Positions 1 to 7,972 of a stretch of DNA of 64,000 nt are shown one piece after another. How positions within the stretch are numbered: position 1 is the stretch's first letter; each line of letters opens with the position of its first letter. The translations under genes were made by a program, and so were the position numbers. The notes beneath the pieces are model-generated. The model made no database searches. It was not told the origin of the DNA and saw only the letters and a list, made by a program, of their open reading frames with translations. Source of the stretch: Siccirubricoccus phaeus (GTDB taxonomy: Bacteria > Pseudomonadota > Alphaproteobacteria > Acetobacterales > Acetobacteraceae); assembly GCF_008360935.1 (NCBI RefSeq), contig NZ_SRXO01000002.1:62001-126000 (forward strand). Reading direction: 5' to 3'.

Positions 1-311
1 TGGAGGCGCTGCGAGGCTGGCTGCGGGCGAATATCGAATTCGTCGCCACCAAGAAGGGCATGGCGGCGGCGCTGGCGCTGGCGGCGCAATCCTCCTCCGA
101 GCTGGCGGCCTATTCGCTGGACCAGTTGACCCGGGCGATGGCGGAGTTGCTGCGGCGGGGCGTGGAGGCCGGCGAGATTCGGCCGGATATCGGAGCCGAG
201 GAGCTGCTCCGCGCCCTGGTCGGCATGTGCTACGCGCAGGAGCGCCCGGGCTGGCAGGACAGCGTGCTGCGGCTGCTGGATGTCGTCGTGGATGGGCTGC
301 GGCGGCACTAG
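1..311 (+). CDS. TetR/AcrR-family regulator, C-terminal fragment (5' end outside window)
   Basis: The frame is open from the window edge and ends at a TAG at 309-311. About 102 residues are visible, including the segment FVATKKGMAAALALAAQSSS followed by amphipathic helices and AEELLRALVGMCYA near the end. This is the style of the SbtR-type ligand-binding C-terminal domain of TetR regulators. The DNA-binding helix-turn-helix lies upstream of the window, so neither the target nor the ligand can be judged. The internal ATG at 60 is not a credible start because homologous-looking helix continues upstream of it. The family call rests on general resemblance of the C-terminal domain only. Confidence 0.65.
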   Translation, partial: EALRGWLRANIEFVATKKGMAAALALAAQSSSELAAYSLDQLTRAMAELLRRGVEAGEIRPDIGAEELLRALVGMCYAQERPGWQDSVLRLLDVVVDGLRRH

Positions 312-355
312 AGCATTTTCAAGTCCGGCGGGATCGCCGGACGACTCGGAAATGC
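312..355. repeat. Short dyad repeat behind the TetR fragment
   Basis: Directly after the TAG stop lies a nested inverted repeat. The outer arms are GCATTTTC and GGAAATGC, and the inner stem is CCGGCG-ggat-CGCCGG. The arrangement resembles the dispersed 'gagcattttc...' palindromic repeats common in alphaproteobacterial intergenic DNA, and it may also help terminate transcription. Confidence 0.5.
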
Positions 356-411
356 GACAGAACAAAAAGCTAGAGCGAGTTTGCCGAGCACAGGCGAGGA
401 GAAACCGCTCT

Positions 412-566
412 GGCAGGCTGCTGAAAAAGTCCCTCGGCATCGCAACGGAAGTTCAGAAAGAATCGAGGAGGGAAGGTGCGGCGCGCATCAACCATGCGCA
501 TCGGCGGCCTGACGCGAAGCAAGGTTGCGGCGGTGCCCTCCGATCTTCCTTCTTCAGCAGCCTGCT
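412..566. mobile_element. MITE-like element bounded by 18-bp imperfect inverted repeats
   Basis: The left arm at 412-429 (ggcaggctgctgaaaaag) and the right arm at 549-566, read in reverse complement (agcaggctgctgaagaag), match at 16 of 18 positions. They enclose about 120 bp with no credible gene. The arm sequence has the look of the ends of IS5-type elements. No transposase is present, so this is either a non-autonomous element or an IS remnant. No target-site duplication was established. Confidence 0.45.
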
Positions 567-593
567 AAAACACCATCCAGAACGGATCTCCAT

Positions 594-622
594 CCTGACG
601 GATCACGCCGCGATCCGTCAGG
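594..622. terminator. Hairpin between convergent genes
   Basis: A perfect 11-bp stem (CCTGACGGATC / GATCCGTCAGG) with a 7-nt loop lies in the gap between the rightward TetR fragment and the leftward 968-residue gene that ends at 711. There is no T run, so its role as a terminator is inferred from position. The rest of the gap, 623-710, shows nothing recognisable. Confidence 0.45.
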
Positions 623-710
623 AGGCTGCTCCAGGAATCAAGGGGGAGGGGCCGAGGGGCCTTGCGCCGACCTTCCCTTCCCGGATCCCAAGGCGTGCAC
701 CCCGCTGGCG

Positions 711-3617
711 TCAGACCAGCTCCTCGTCCTTCTCCTCATCCTCGACCAGCTTCTCGGCCTCCTGCGCCTGCTTCGCCTCGAAATCCAGCCGCACTGCCTT
801 CGCCGTCATCGCCGCCAGATCGGCATAGACCCCCGCCGCCTTCCTGACGTCGTCGAGCGGCGCGCTGCTTTCGGTGGCCGGCTTGAAGGAACGGAAGCCG
901 GCCTCCAGCTTCATCAGCGCGTCCAGCAATTGCTCGAACTCTGCTTCCGCCAGTGTCTCCCGCTCGCGCTTCAGCAGCGGTTCCACCAGCGCCAGGTTGC
1001 CGATGATGCCGGGCGGATTCGGCGTGGCCAGCCCCTCCTTCTCCGTCCACAGCAGATGCGAGAGCGACCAGGCCTTGCTGGTCAGCGCTGGTGCCGGCAC
1101 CTTGGTCTTGCCTGGTGTCGCATCGAGCTGGCCGACCACGATATTGTCCTCGTTGTACAGCTTCTCCAGGTAGCCTTTCACGTCGGCCACCTTGTCGCCC
1201 GCCCGGGTCAGCGTCTCGCGGTCCAGCCCGATCCGGTTCATCGCGGTGATGGCGATGGGATCCTTGGAGATCAGGGCGCCGTAGGCGATGCTGTATTTGG
1301 CGAGCGTCGGATTGATCTGCCGCACCAGCAGCGCCATCTTGCGGTTGCCCTTGTTCTTCGGGTCCAGCACTTCCTTGGTCTGGCTCCAGGCGCGGCGCAG
1401 CGCCACCGCCTTGTAGAATTTGTACAGCATGTCCTCCGCCGCCGCGGCGGCCGCCACCGCGCCGCCCGCCGCCTTGAAGGCCGGCGCGTAGGGGGACATC
1501 TCGCCCGCAGCCAGCAGCGCCTGGATCAGGTTGGCCGCCGCCTGCAGGCTGTAATGGCTGAACTGCTCGCCCTGGTTGCGGACGAAATTATCGATGGAGG
1601 TGGCGTAGGGGCTGACCGCGCTCTCCGCATCCTTCTGCCCGTCGCGCCATTCCAGGAAGGCGGCCAGGCGGGTCGCCGCCGCCTCGACGTTGAAGATGAA
1701 TTTCATCATCTGCCCGGCGACCTTCAGCGCCGGCAGCACCTCCGCCGCCACATTGGCGGTGACGGTGGTGACCGAGGTGCCGATGCCGATGCCGGCGCCG
1801 ACCATGGCATGCACCGCCGTCCAGATCGCCCGGTCGCGCTCGAGCTGCGCGACGAGCCTGGCGATCGACTTGTACTCCGCCGCCGAAGGATCCTTGGAGC
1901 CGAGGCAGGAGAGCGACTCCTTGTAGGCCTTGCGCTCCGCGTCCAGCGCCTTCTGGATGGCGGCGATCTCCTCCTGCTGCGCCGCCGCCGCGTCCTCCTT
2001 GTTCTTTTCCTCGCGTTCCTTGAACTTCTGCTCGGAGTCCTCCAGCAGCTTGCCCATCGGCGTCGAGGGCAGCTTGAGGCCGAGCTTCTTCGAGATCTCG
2101 GCGATCGCCGTGTCGGTCAGCTTGGTGGTCGCGCCGCCCGCCTTGTCCACATTGGTGGTGGTGTCGTTCATCGCCTTCAGCTCCTTGGCCTGGGCGGCGA
2201 ACAGCTCCTCCTTGCGTTTCTCCGGGTCGGTGATGCTCGGATCCTCGGAGATGGCGTTGTATTCCGCAGCGAAGCGGACGCAGACCGGCACCGCCTTGGC
2301 GGCGTTGTTGCCCGCCGCCTCCAGCACCGAGAACACGGTCTTCCAGTCGCCCTTGCGCATCGCCTCGATCAGCTTCTTCTGAGCCGCCATGGCGAAGGTG
2401 GAGAAGGCGGCGCTGACCCCGGCGCTGGCCTGGGCGAAAGCGGTGCTGGTATTGCCGGAGGTCTGGTCGGAGGTCGCGCTGAAGCTAGCGCCGATGGCGT
2501 CGCCGATCGCCTCGATGATGGCGCCGACCGGCGGCTCGCCGCCCTTGGCACGCCAATTGTAGAATTGCGGCACCAGGGTGCTGGCGGTGCTGGCGGCGAC
2601 GATGCTGTCGGTGATGACGAGGCCGAGATTCATGTCCCCGGTGGTGCCGGCGACGATCTTGCCGATGCCGGTGGCGATGCCATTCATCACCGCCTTGTAG
2701 CCGGCCACCGAGAAATCCTCGGTCTTGCGGAAATCGTCCACCTGGTCGATCACGTCGATGGAGACGGTCAGCAGCGCGGCGATGCCCTCGGTGATCGCCT
2801 GCGCCTTGGCGACGCCGCCCTTGGTCAGCGTGCCGCTGCTGGACATCCCGATCTGCGGATCCTTCACCGGCGCCAGCGCGCCGAGCACCGTGCCGGTGAC
2901 GGCGGTGGCGAGCTGCACCGTACCCTTGGCGAGCGCCGGCAGGCCGTAGCCGAGCTGCTTGCCCTTCTCCTTGCACTCCTTGATGTAGTAGTCGTTCGAG
3001 CCGTCGATCATCTTCTGCGTCGCGCTGAACTTGTCCGGCACGAAGGTCTCCGGCAGGACGAGCTGACGCACCAGCGGCGTGTAGAGATCGTTCATGATCT
3101 CGTCATTGGTGAAGAGCTTCGCGGATTTGGTCGCGATCACCCCCTTCACCTCGTCGATATAGCTGCGCTGCACCAGCTCGGCGGCCAGCCGGTCGCTCTC
3201 CTGCACCACCAGGGCCATGGCCTGGGTGGCATCGGTCGCGGTCAGCTTCTTGTCCTTGCGGCCGGTCGCCGCCCTGGTCATCTTCGGCGCTTCCATGCTG
3301 TCGAAGGCGCGCTCCTGGCGGCCGTCCTTGTCGCGCACCCGCTGCGTCTTCTCCTTGCCGCCGGGCTCCTCGGCGGTGGTCGCCTCCAGGTCGCAGGCGG
3401 CGCGGATGCGCTCCTTCTCCGGCTCGATGGCGGCGATCGCCTGGGCGATCAGCGCATCCTTCAGCGCCTGCTCCTCGATCCGCTCGCGCGCCTGGCGCAG
3501 CTCCAGCTCGGCCGCCAGCGCCTCCAGGCCGGTCTTCGGCTTCTGATCGTCCGGCAGCGGGATCGCCCCGCCGGTGAAGCGGTAGAGCCATTTGGCTTCG
3601 GCGGGTTGCAGCGCCAT
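711..3617 (-). CDS. Large helical protein of unknown function, third gene of an unassigned operon
   Basis: 968 residues; a strong GGAGGAAG site precedes the ATG. There is no signal peptide. The N-terminus (MALQPAEAKWLYRF) is followed by charged helices. Two Gly/Ala/Thr-rich, moderately hydrophobic stretches occur at about residues 230-370 and 600-760, separated by a Lys/Glu-rich coiled-coil-like segment (about 500-570). The end is a very acidic tail (EKLVEDEEKDEELV). Only four cysteines are seen. I do not recognise the family. Alternation of hydrophobic helical hairpins with coiled coil is seen in pore-forming or scaffold proteins, but no catalytic motif supports any assignment. It starts 25 bp after the 1048-residue gene and is surely co-transcribed with it. 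Confidence 0.85.
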   Translation of the reverse strand: MALQPAEAKWLYRFTGGAIPLPDDQKPKTGLEALAAELELRQARERIEEQALKDALIAQAIAAIEPEKERIRAACDLEATTAEEPGGKEKTQRVRDKDGRQERAFDSMEAPKMTRAATGRKDKKLTATDATQAMALVVQESDRLAAELVQRSYIDEVKGVIATKSAKLFTNDEIMNDLYTPLVRQLVLPETFVPDKFSATQKMIDGSNDYYIKECKEKGKQLGYGLPALAKGTVQLATAVTGTVLGALAPVKDPQIGMSSSGTLTKGGVAKAQAITEGIAALLTVSIDVIDQVDDFRKTEDFSVAGYKAVMNGIATGIGKIVAGTTGDMNLGLVITDSIVAASTASTLVPQFYNWRAKGGEPPVGAIIEAIGDAIGASFSATSDQTSGNTSTAFAQASAGVSAAFSTFAMAAQKKLIEAMRKGDWKTVFSVLEAAGNNAAKAVPVCVRFAAEYNAISEDPSITDPEKRKEELFAAQAKELKAMNDTTTNVDKAGGATTKLTDTAIAEISKKLGLKLPSTPMGKLLEDSEQKFKEREEKNKEDAAAAQQEEIAAIQKALDAERKAYKESLSCLGSKDPSAAEYKSIARLVAQLERDRAIWTAVHAMVGAGIGIGTSVTTVTANVAAEVLPALKVAGQMMKFIFNVEAAATRLAAFLEWRDGQKDAESAVSPYATSIDNFVRNQGEQFSHYSLQAAANLIQALLAAGEMSPYAPAFKAAGGAVAAAAAAEDMLYKFYKAVALRRAWSQTKEVLDPKNKGNRKMALLVRQINPTLAKYSIAYGALISKDPIAITAMNRIGLDRETLTRAGDKVADVKGYLEKLYNEDNIVVGQLDATPGKTKVPAPALTSKAWSLSHLLWTEKEGLATPNPPGIIGNLALVEPLLKRERETLAEAEFEQLLDALMKLEAGFRSFKPATESSAPLDDVRKAAGVYADLAAMTAKAVRLDFEAKQAQEAEKLVEDEEKDEELV

Positions 3618-3642
3618 CGCAGCTTCCTCCGGCAGTACGTGG

Positions 3643-6600
3643 TTACAGGGAGACCAGCAGGTTGTTCTCGAGATCGAGCAGAGCGAGGTTCAGCTCTGAG
3701 ATCGGCGCCGCCATGGCCGGGCGGAAGGGCGTCTCGGCCAGCACCTGCAGGCGAAAATCATCCGCCAGATAGGCCATCATCCGCCGCGCATCGCGCAGCG
3801 CCACCTCGCGCGCGCCGCTGCGCACCTTGTCGTCCTGGTCCTTCGCCGCGGCCTGTGCCACCGGCTTGTCGAAGACCGAGGGGTTGAACAGCCCGCGGAG
3901 CTGGGCGAGCTGCGAGGCGACCGCCTTCTTGCCATCGGCGTTGAGATCGCCGTCCGGCACCGCCTCCACCTTATCCTGCACCTCCTTGAAGGCCTGCAGC
4001 AGCCCGGCGATCGCCTGCTTCACCCGCACCAGCACCTGCGGCAGCTTGTTGCGGGCGGAGATGGCAAGGCCATGCGGATTCTCCGCCACCAGCGCCAGCC
4101 GGGTGCGGACCGCGTTGAGCTGCTCCCGCCCCGTCGCGTAGTCGTGGCTCTTCTCCGTCGCCTTCTTCGCCTCGGAGAGGGTCGATTTGAGCTGCTTCAT
4201 CTCGTCGGAAGGGATGCCTTCGGCGGCGGCGAGGAGCTTTTCCACCACCTTCACCTCGCCCTCCCACTTGCCCTTCTCGACCTCTGCCTGGCGCGCCGCG
4301 GCAACTGCCGCTGCCTCCTGCGCCGCCAGCGCCAGCGGCACGCCACGGTCATCGCGGCCGCCTTCCAGCAGCTTCGTCAACTCCTCGGAGAGCTTCAGCA
4401 TCTCGCTTTTGGCGCCCGACATCCCGCCCTCGAAGCGGGCATTGCCCATGATGCCGGCGATCCGTCCCTGCACGGATTTCACATAGGCCGGGGCATCCTT
4501 GAAGGCCGGCGCCTTGAGCTGGTCGGTGATCGATTTCGCATCCTTCTCGAAGGCGGCGAACAGCTTCTTCGCTTCCTCCGCCTGCTTCTTCGCCTCGGCG
4601 ATCTTCACCTCCAACTCGTCCAGCGCCTTCTGCAGCTCGGCGATGCTGGTGGTGCCGAGGCCCTTCTCCACCGCCTTCACCTGCTCCGCCAGCTCGAAGC
4701 TCGTCACCTTGGCGTAGATGTCGAGCGTCTTGCCGGCCAGGTCGGATTTCATGTCGGCCAGCGTCTTGCGGGCCTTCTCGAAGGTCAGGGGCTTTTCCCC
4801 GTCCTCGTCCTTCTCGCCGGTCAGCGCCCGCAGCGCGGCGGCGACATCCTCCTCGAGCTGCAGCGCCTCGTCGATCGCCCTCTCCAGCAGCGGCACCTGG
4901 GTCAGCCTGCCCATGGCGCGCTGGGTGTCATAGGCAGTGACCAAGGTCTGGTGCATCGCCAGGTGCGGCGCCTGCTTGGCCGTGTTCTTGATCTTCTCGG
5001 CCTTGTCGAACACGTCCTGGATTCGGCCAGGCAGGGGCGCCAGGATCTGCTTCAGCCTTTCCTGCAGGCCGAACACCTTGTCGCTCTGGGCGGCGGCGGC
5101 GCCGATCGCCTGCTTCTGCAGCAGCAGCACCTGCGCTTTCGGCCCGGCGAAGCCGCCGGGCGTGGTTGCCGCATCGGCCCTCTCCCGCTGCTCGGCCAGC
5201 GCCGAGAGCAGCGCCGCGCCGGCGGCACTGTCCAGCGCGACCAGCTTCTCCGCCGCCGCCAGCGCGCCGTCGTAGGCGTCGTCGAACAGGTCGCGCGCAT
5301 CCTGCAGCAGCCCGGCATCCACCAGGCCGGGCAGCTTGTCGGTCTCCCGCGCCGCCGCCGCGATGTCGATCTCAAGCTTCGTCATCGCCACATTGGTGCC
5401 CGCCTCGTCCAGGCTGTCCACGCTGTGCGCGCGGGCCAGCTTGGCGTCCCATTCATCGCGCAGCGCGGCAAGGCGGGCGCGGAACGGGCCGTCGGCGATA
5501 TCGGTATGCTCGTTGTCGGTTGCCTCGGCCACCGCCTGGTGCAGCGCGCCGAAGGCCTGCTCCACCTTGCCGAATTCGGTCTCGACGCGCTTCGCCGCCG
5601 CTGCCCGCGCCTTGGTGAATTCGGCGAAGCCTTTCTGTTCGAGCTCGAGCGCCTTTAGCTGCGCCGGCGCGCCGTTCAGCCGGGAGAGCGCCTCGGCATA
5701 GGTCATGCCGATGCCGGGCTTCTGCTCGTCGATCTCGGCCAGCCGCCGGCGCAGCGCCGCGGCCTCCGCCTGCACGGCGGGGGAGGTGGCGGTGGTGGCC
5801 AGCACATTGGCGGCGGATTGGTGCCCGGCCACCTCGCCCTTGCGCCGCAGCCATTCCTCGCGCTGCGGCCCGCCATCGCCGCGGGCGGCGCTCGCGGTGT
5901 CGATGATGGTCTGCAGCAGATCCATCTCCGTCGCGTAGTCGCGCGCCTGCCGGGCGGTATCGGCGCTCGCCAGCAGGCGGCGCAGCTCGGCCGCCTGCTT
6001 GTTCGGCAGCAGCGGCGGCGGCGCGTCCTTCGCCACCGTCAGCGGCGCCGCCATGTCCAGCAGGATGGTGGCATCGCCGCGCAGCAGCCGCGCTTCCTTG
6101 TCATTCGCCACGGCGGCATCCAGCGCATCCTCCAGCGCCTGGCGTGCCACCTCCAGCTCGCGCGTCGCGCCGTCGATTAGCTTCTGCTCCGGGCTCGGGA
6201 TCAGCACCGGCCGAATGGCGTCGCGCACCTGCCCCTGCAGCCGGGCGACTTCGTCGTCGCTCAGCCGCGCGCGCTCCTCGCCCACCCGCCTGAACAATTC
6301 GTCGGCCGCATCCATCAGCGCCGGGTTGGCCGTGCGGGTCGCTTTCTTGCCATCCTCCCAGGCCAGCGCCGCCTTCTCCTCGGCATTGCTGACATGGACG
6401 GCGTGCAGGATGTCGAACGCCTTCTTCCAGTCGACCGCCGGCGGGGTCTGCTTCTCCCCCGCTTCGATAAGCAGATCGACCTGCAGATGCGCCGCGACGA
6501 AGCTGTCAGCCAGCACATTGGCCGCCGGGCGGTAGCGCTCGATCGCCGCCAGCGTCGCCTCGGAGCGGCTGCGGCGGTCGAGATAGAGCTGCTGCGCCTT

Positions 6601-6789
6601 CGCCTGAGCGACATCCTGCTTCAGCGCTACCTTTTCCTGCTTAGCGGTTTTCTTGCCCTCCTTGCGGGCGATCTTCTCCCAATCCTTGTTCTGTTTCTTG
6701 GTCAGCGGGCCGGTCGGCACGCCGATCTTGCGGTAGAATTCGTCGCGCTTGGCCTGCAACGGGTCCGGGGGGGCGATCACGTCGCTCAT
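3643..6789 (-). CDS. Giant all-helical, cysteine-free protein of unknown function
   Basis: 1048 residues starting MSDVIAPPDPLQAKRDEFYR. This ATG is chosen because an upstream in-frame extension would overlap the preceding gene, and because GGAG lies nine bases before it. The protein is almost entirely predicted helix. It has a Lys-rich segment at residues 25-55 (KKQNKDWEKIARKEGKKTAK), many Ala/Leu/Glu/Arg heptad-like runs, and a clear coiled-coil stretch around 690-730 (ELEVKIAEAKKQAEEAKKLF). I see no cysteine, no transmembrane segment and no signal peptide, which points to a cytosolic structural or scaffold-like role. That role is inference; the family is unknown to me. It is the middle gene of the three-gene operon. 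Confidence 0.85.
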   Translation of the reverse strand: MSDVIAPPDPLQAKRDEFYRKIGVPTGPLTKKQNKDWEKIARKEGKKTAKQEKVALKQDVAQAKAQQLYLDRRSRSEATLAAIERYRPAANVLADSFVAAHLQVDLLIEAGEKQTPPAVDWKKAFDILHAVHVSNAEEKAALAWEDGKKATRTANPALMDAADELFRRVGEERARLSDDEVARLQGQVRDAIRPVLIPSPEQKLIDGATRELEVARQALEDALDAAVANDKEARLLRGDATILLDMAAPLTVAKDAPPPLLPNKQAAELRRLLASADTARQARDYATEMDLLQTIIDTASAARGDGGPQREEWLRRKGEVAGHQSAANVLATTATSPAVQAEAAALRRRLAEIDEQKPGIGMTYAEALSRLNGAPAQLKALELEQKGFAEFTKARAAAAKRVETEFGKVEQAFGALHQAVAEATDNEHTDIADGPFRARLAALRDEWDAKLARAHSVDSLDEAGTNVAMTKLEIDIAAAARETDKLPGLVDAGLLQDARDLFDDAYDGALAAAEKLVALDSAAGAALLSALAEQRERADAATTPGGFAGPKAQVLLLQKQAIGAAAAQSDKVFGLQERLKQILAPLPGRIQDVFDKAEKIKNTAKQAPHLAMHQTLVTAYDTQRAMGRLTQVPLLERAIDEALQLEEDVAAALRALTGEKDEDGEKPLTFEKARKTLADMKSDLAGKTLDIYAKVTSFELAEQVKAVEKGLGTTSIAELQKALDELEVKIAEAKKQAEEAKKLFAAFEKDAKSITDQLKAPAFKDAPAYVKSVQGRIAGIMGNARFEGGMSGAKSEMLKLSEELTKLLEGGRDDRGVPLALAAQEAAAVAAARQAEVEKGKWEGEVKVVEKLLAAAEGIPSDEMKQLKSTLSEAKKATEKSHDYATGREQLNAVRTRLALVAENPHGLAISARNKLPQVLVRVKQAIAGLLQAFKEVQDKVEAVPDGDLNADGKKAVASQLAQLRGLFNPSVFDKPVAQAAAKDQDDKVRSGAREVALRDARRMMAYLADDFRLQVLAETPFRPAMAAPISELNLALLDLENNLLVSL

Positions 6790-6820
6790 CGGTGGGCTCC
6801 GCGTCTCGGGTCGGGGTGGC

Positions 6821-7558
6821 TCAGCCGCGCAGCGCGGCCGCAAGGTCGTCCAGCGCGCCGGCCAGCGCCGTATGGATGGCGAAGCTGCCGGCCTCGGAAT
6901 TCTCCATCTCCCGCAGCAGCGGCACCGCATCCAGCCGCTTGCGGTAGTCGCCGATCGCCTGCAGGGCGCTGGCGGCCAGCTTCTGCCGCGCTTCCGGCGC
7001 GGCGGCGTTCGCCATGCCGTCCAGCGCGTCGCCCACCGCCGCGGCGGCCTCGGCAATGGGCGGCACCTGCTCCCGCACCCGCGCCACGGCGGCGAGCGTC
7101 TCCGGCGCCGAGGCCTTCGGGTCGTCGATGAAATCGGGCGTCGCCAGCATGGCGGTGCAGGCGGCTTCCAGATTGCCGCCGGCCAGGTCATAGGCGCTTT
7201 CCGCCGCCTTCAGCTTCAGCCGCAGCTTGGCGAAGGCGACGACGCCGGTGGTCTTCGAGGCAGCGCCGGCCTTGATGGTGGCTGCCGCCTCGGCGGCGCG
7301 CTTCTCCTGCGTCAGCGCCGCCAGCCGGTCCTCCAGCGCGCCGAGCATCGCCGCGGCTTCGGGATTGCCGTCCTTCACCGCGGCGGCGGCGAGCCGCAGA
7401 TCGCCCCCCAGCGTCTCGGCCGCGCCGATCAGCGCCATGCCGTCGCGCACCGCCATCAGCCGCGCGGTCAGCTCCGCCTTGGAGGGGCCGGTGGATTGCG
7501 GCGCGGGATCGATGCCGAGGACCTTCCGGATCCACTCACGCCGCGCATCGTCGGGCAT
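6821..7558 (-). CDS. Small helical protein of unknown function, first gene of the unassigned operon
   Basis: 245 residues beginning MPDDARREWIRKVLGID. This ATG has a GAGGAAA site in front. An in-frame ATG 60 bases further upstream lacks one. The body is Ala-rich helical sequence with several four-helix-like stretches (for example LGGDLRLAAAAVKDGNPEAA). There are no membrane segments and no catalytic signature. It ends 31 bp before the 1048-residue gene, so the three genes form one transcription unit with 25-31 bp gaps. Its position and short 'WIRKVLGID' head suggest a small partner or adaptor of the two large proteins, but that is a guess. Confidence 0.8.
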   Translation of the reverse strand: MPDDARREWIRKVLGIDPAPQSTGPSKAELTARLMAVRDGMALIGAAETLGGDLRLAAAAVKDGNPEAAAMLGALEDRLAALTQEKRAAEAAATIKAGAASKTTGVVAFAKLRLKLKAAESAYDLAGGNLEAACTAMLATPDFIDDPKASAPETLAAVARVREQVPPIAEAAAAVGDALDGMANAAAPEARQKLAASALQAIGDYRKRLDAVPLLREMENSEAGSFAIHTALAGALDDLAAALRG

Positions 7559-7972
7559 CGTCCGTTTTCCTCGCGCTGTGATCCCGCCCGGGAACGCCGG
7601 CATGGCTTCGCGGGGCACTCATTGCGTTTCGTCCGATATGGCGACCGGCGCTCGCCGCCACCGGCCTCGCTCCAGCCGGTAGCGAAACGCATATCAGAGC
7701 CTAGCGAAACTGTGAATGCGGCATCGGCGGCGGCCATTCAACCAATAGTCGCATTTCCGTGAGGAAAGTGAATCGAAGCTTGAGCGCAGGCCAGCCGCCC
7801 CGGGTCGCGGCCCGCCTTCATAGCTTCACATCGCTGAGATGGATTCGCCCTGGCCCCAGCCCTAGCGTGACCCCAGCACCACAGGGTCTTGCGGCTTGCT
7901 GGCGGTCCGGCCGGGGCTCACCCGCCTCCGCCACATCGGCGCGGCGCCGCATCAAGGGAAGGTGACCTCGCC
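7559..7972. promoter_or_regulatory. Divergent intergenic region with direct and inverted repeats
   Basis: 414 bp separates the leftward operon from the rightward DUF3141 gene, so both promoters should lie here. The word TAGCGAAAC occurs twice, at 7680-7688 and 7702-7710. The 22-bp offset is about two helical turns, which suits a dimeric regulator. A related inverted word GCGTTTCG occurs at 7624-7631. No clear -35/-10 pair was found. The DUF3141 gene has AAGGGAAGG before its ATG. Confidence 0.45.

Noticed and set aside
525-3887. Very long open frames antisense to the 968- and 1048-residue genes
   Set aside because: They are Arg/Gly/His-rich, typical of G+C-rich shadow frames, lack ribosome sites, and oppose well-formed genes.
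711-7558. Reading the helical operon as a polymorphic toxin or pore-forming toxin with immunity gene
   Set aside because: No toxin domain, secretion signal, or small immunity-like gene follows the last gene. The hydrophobic stretches alone do not support it.
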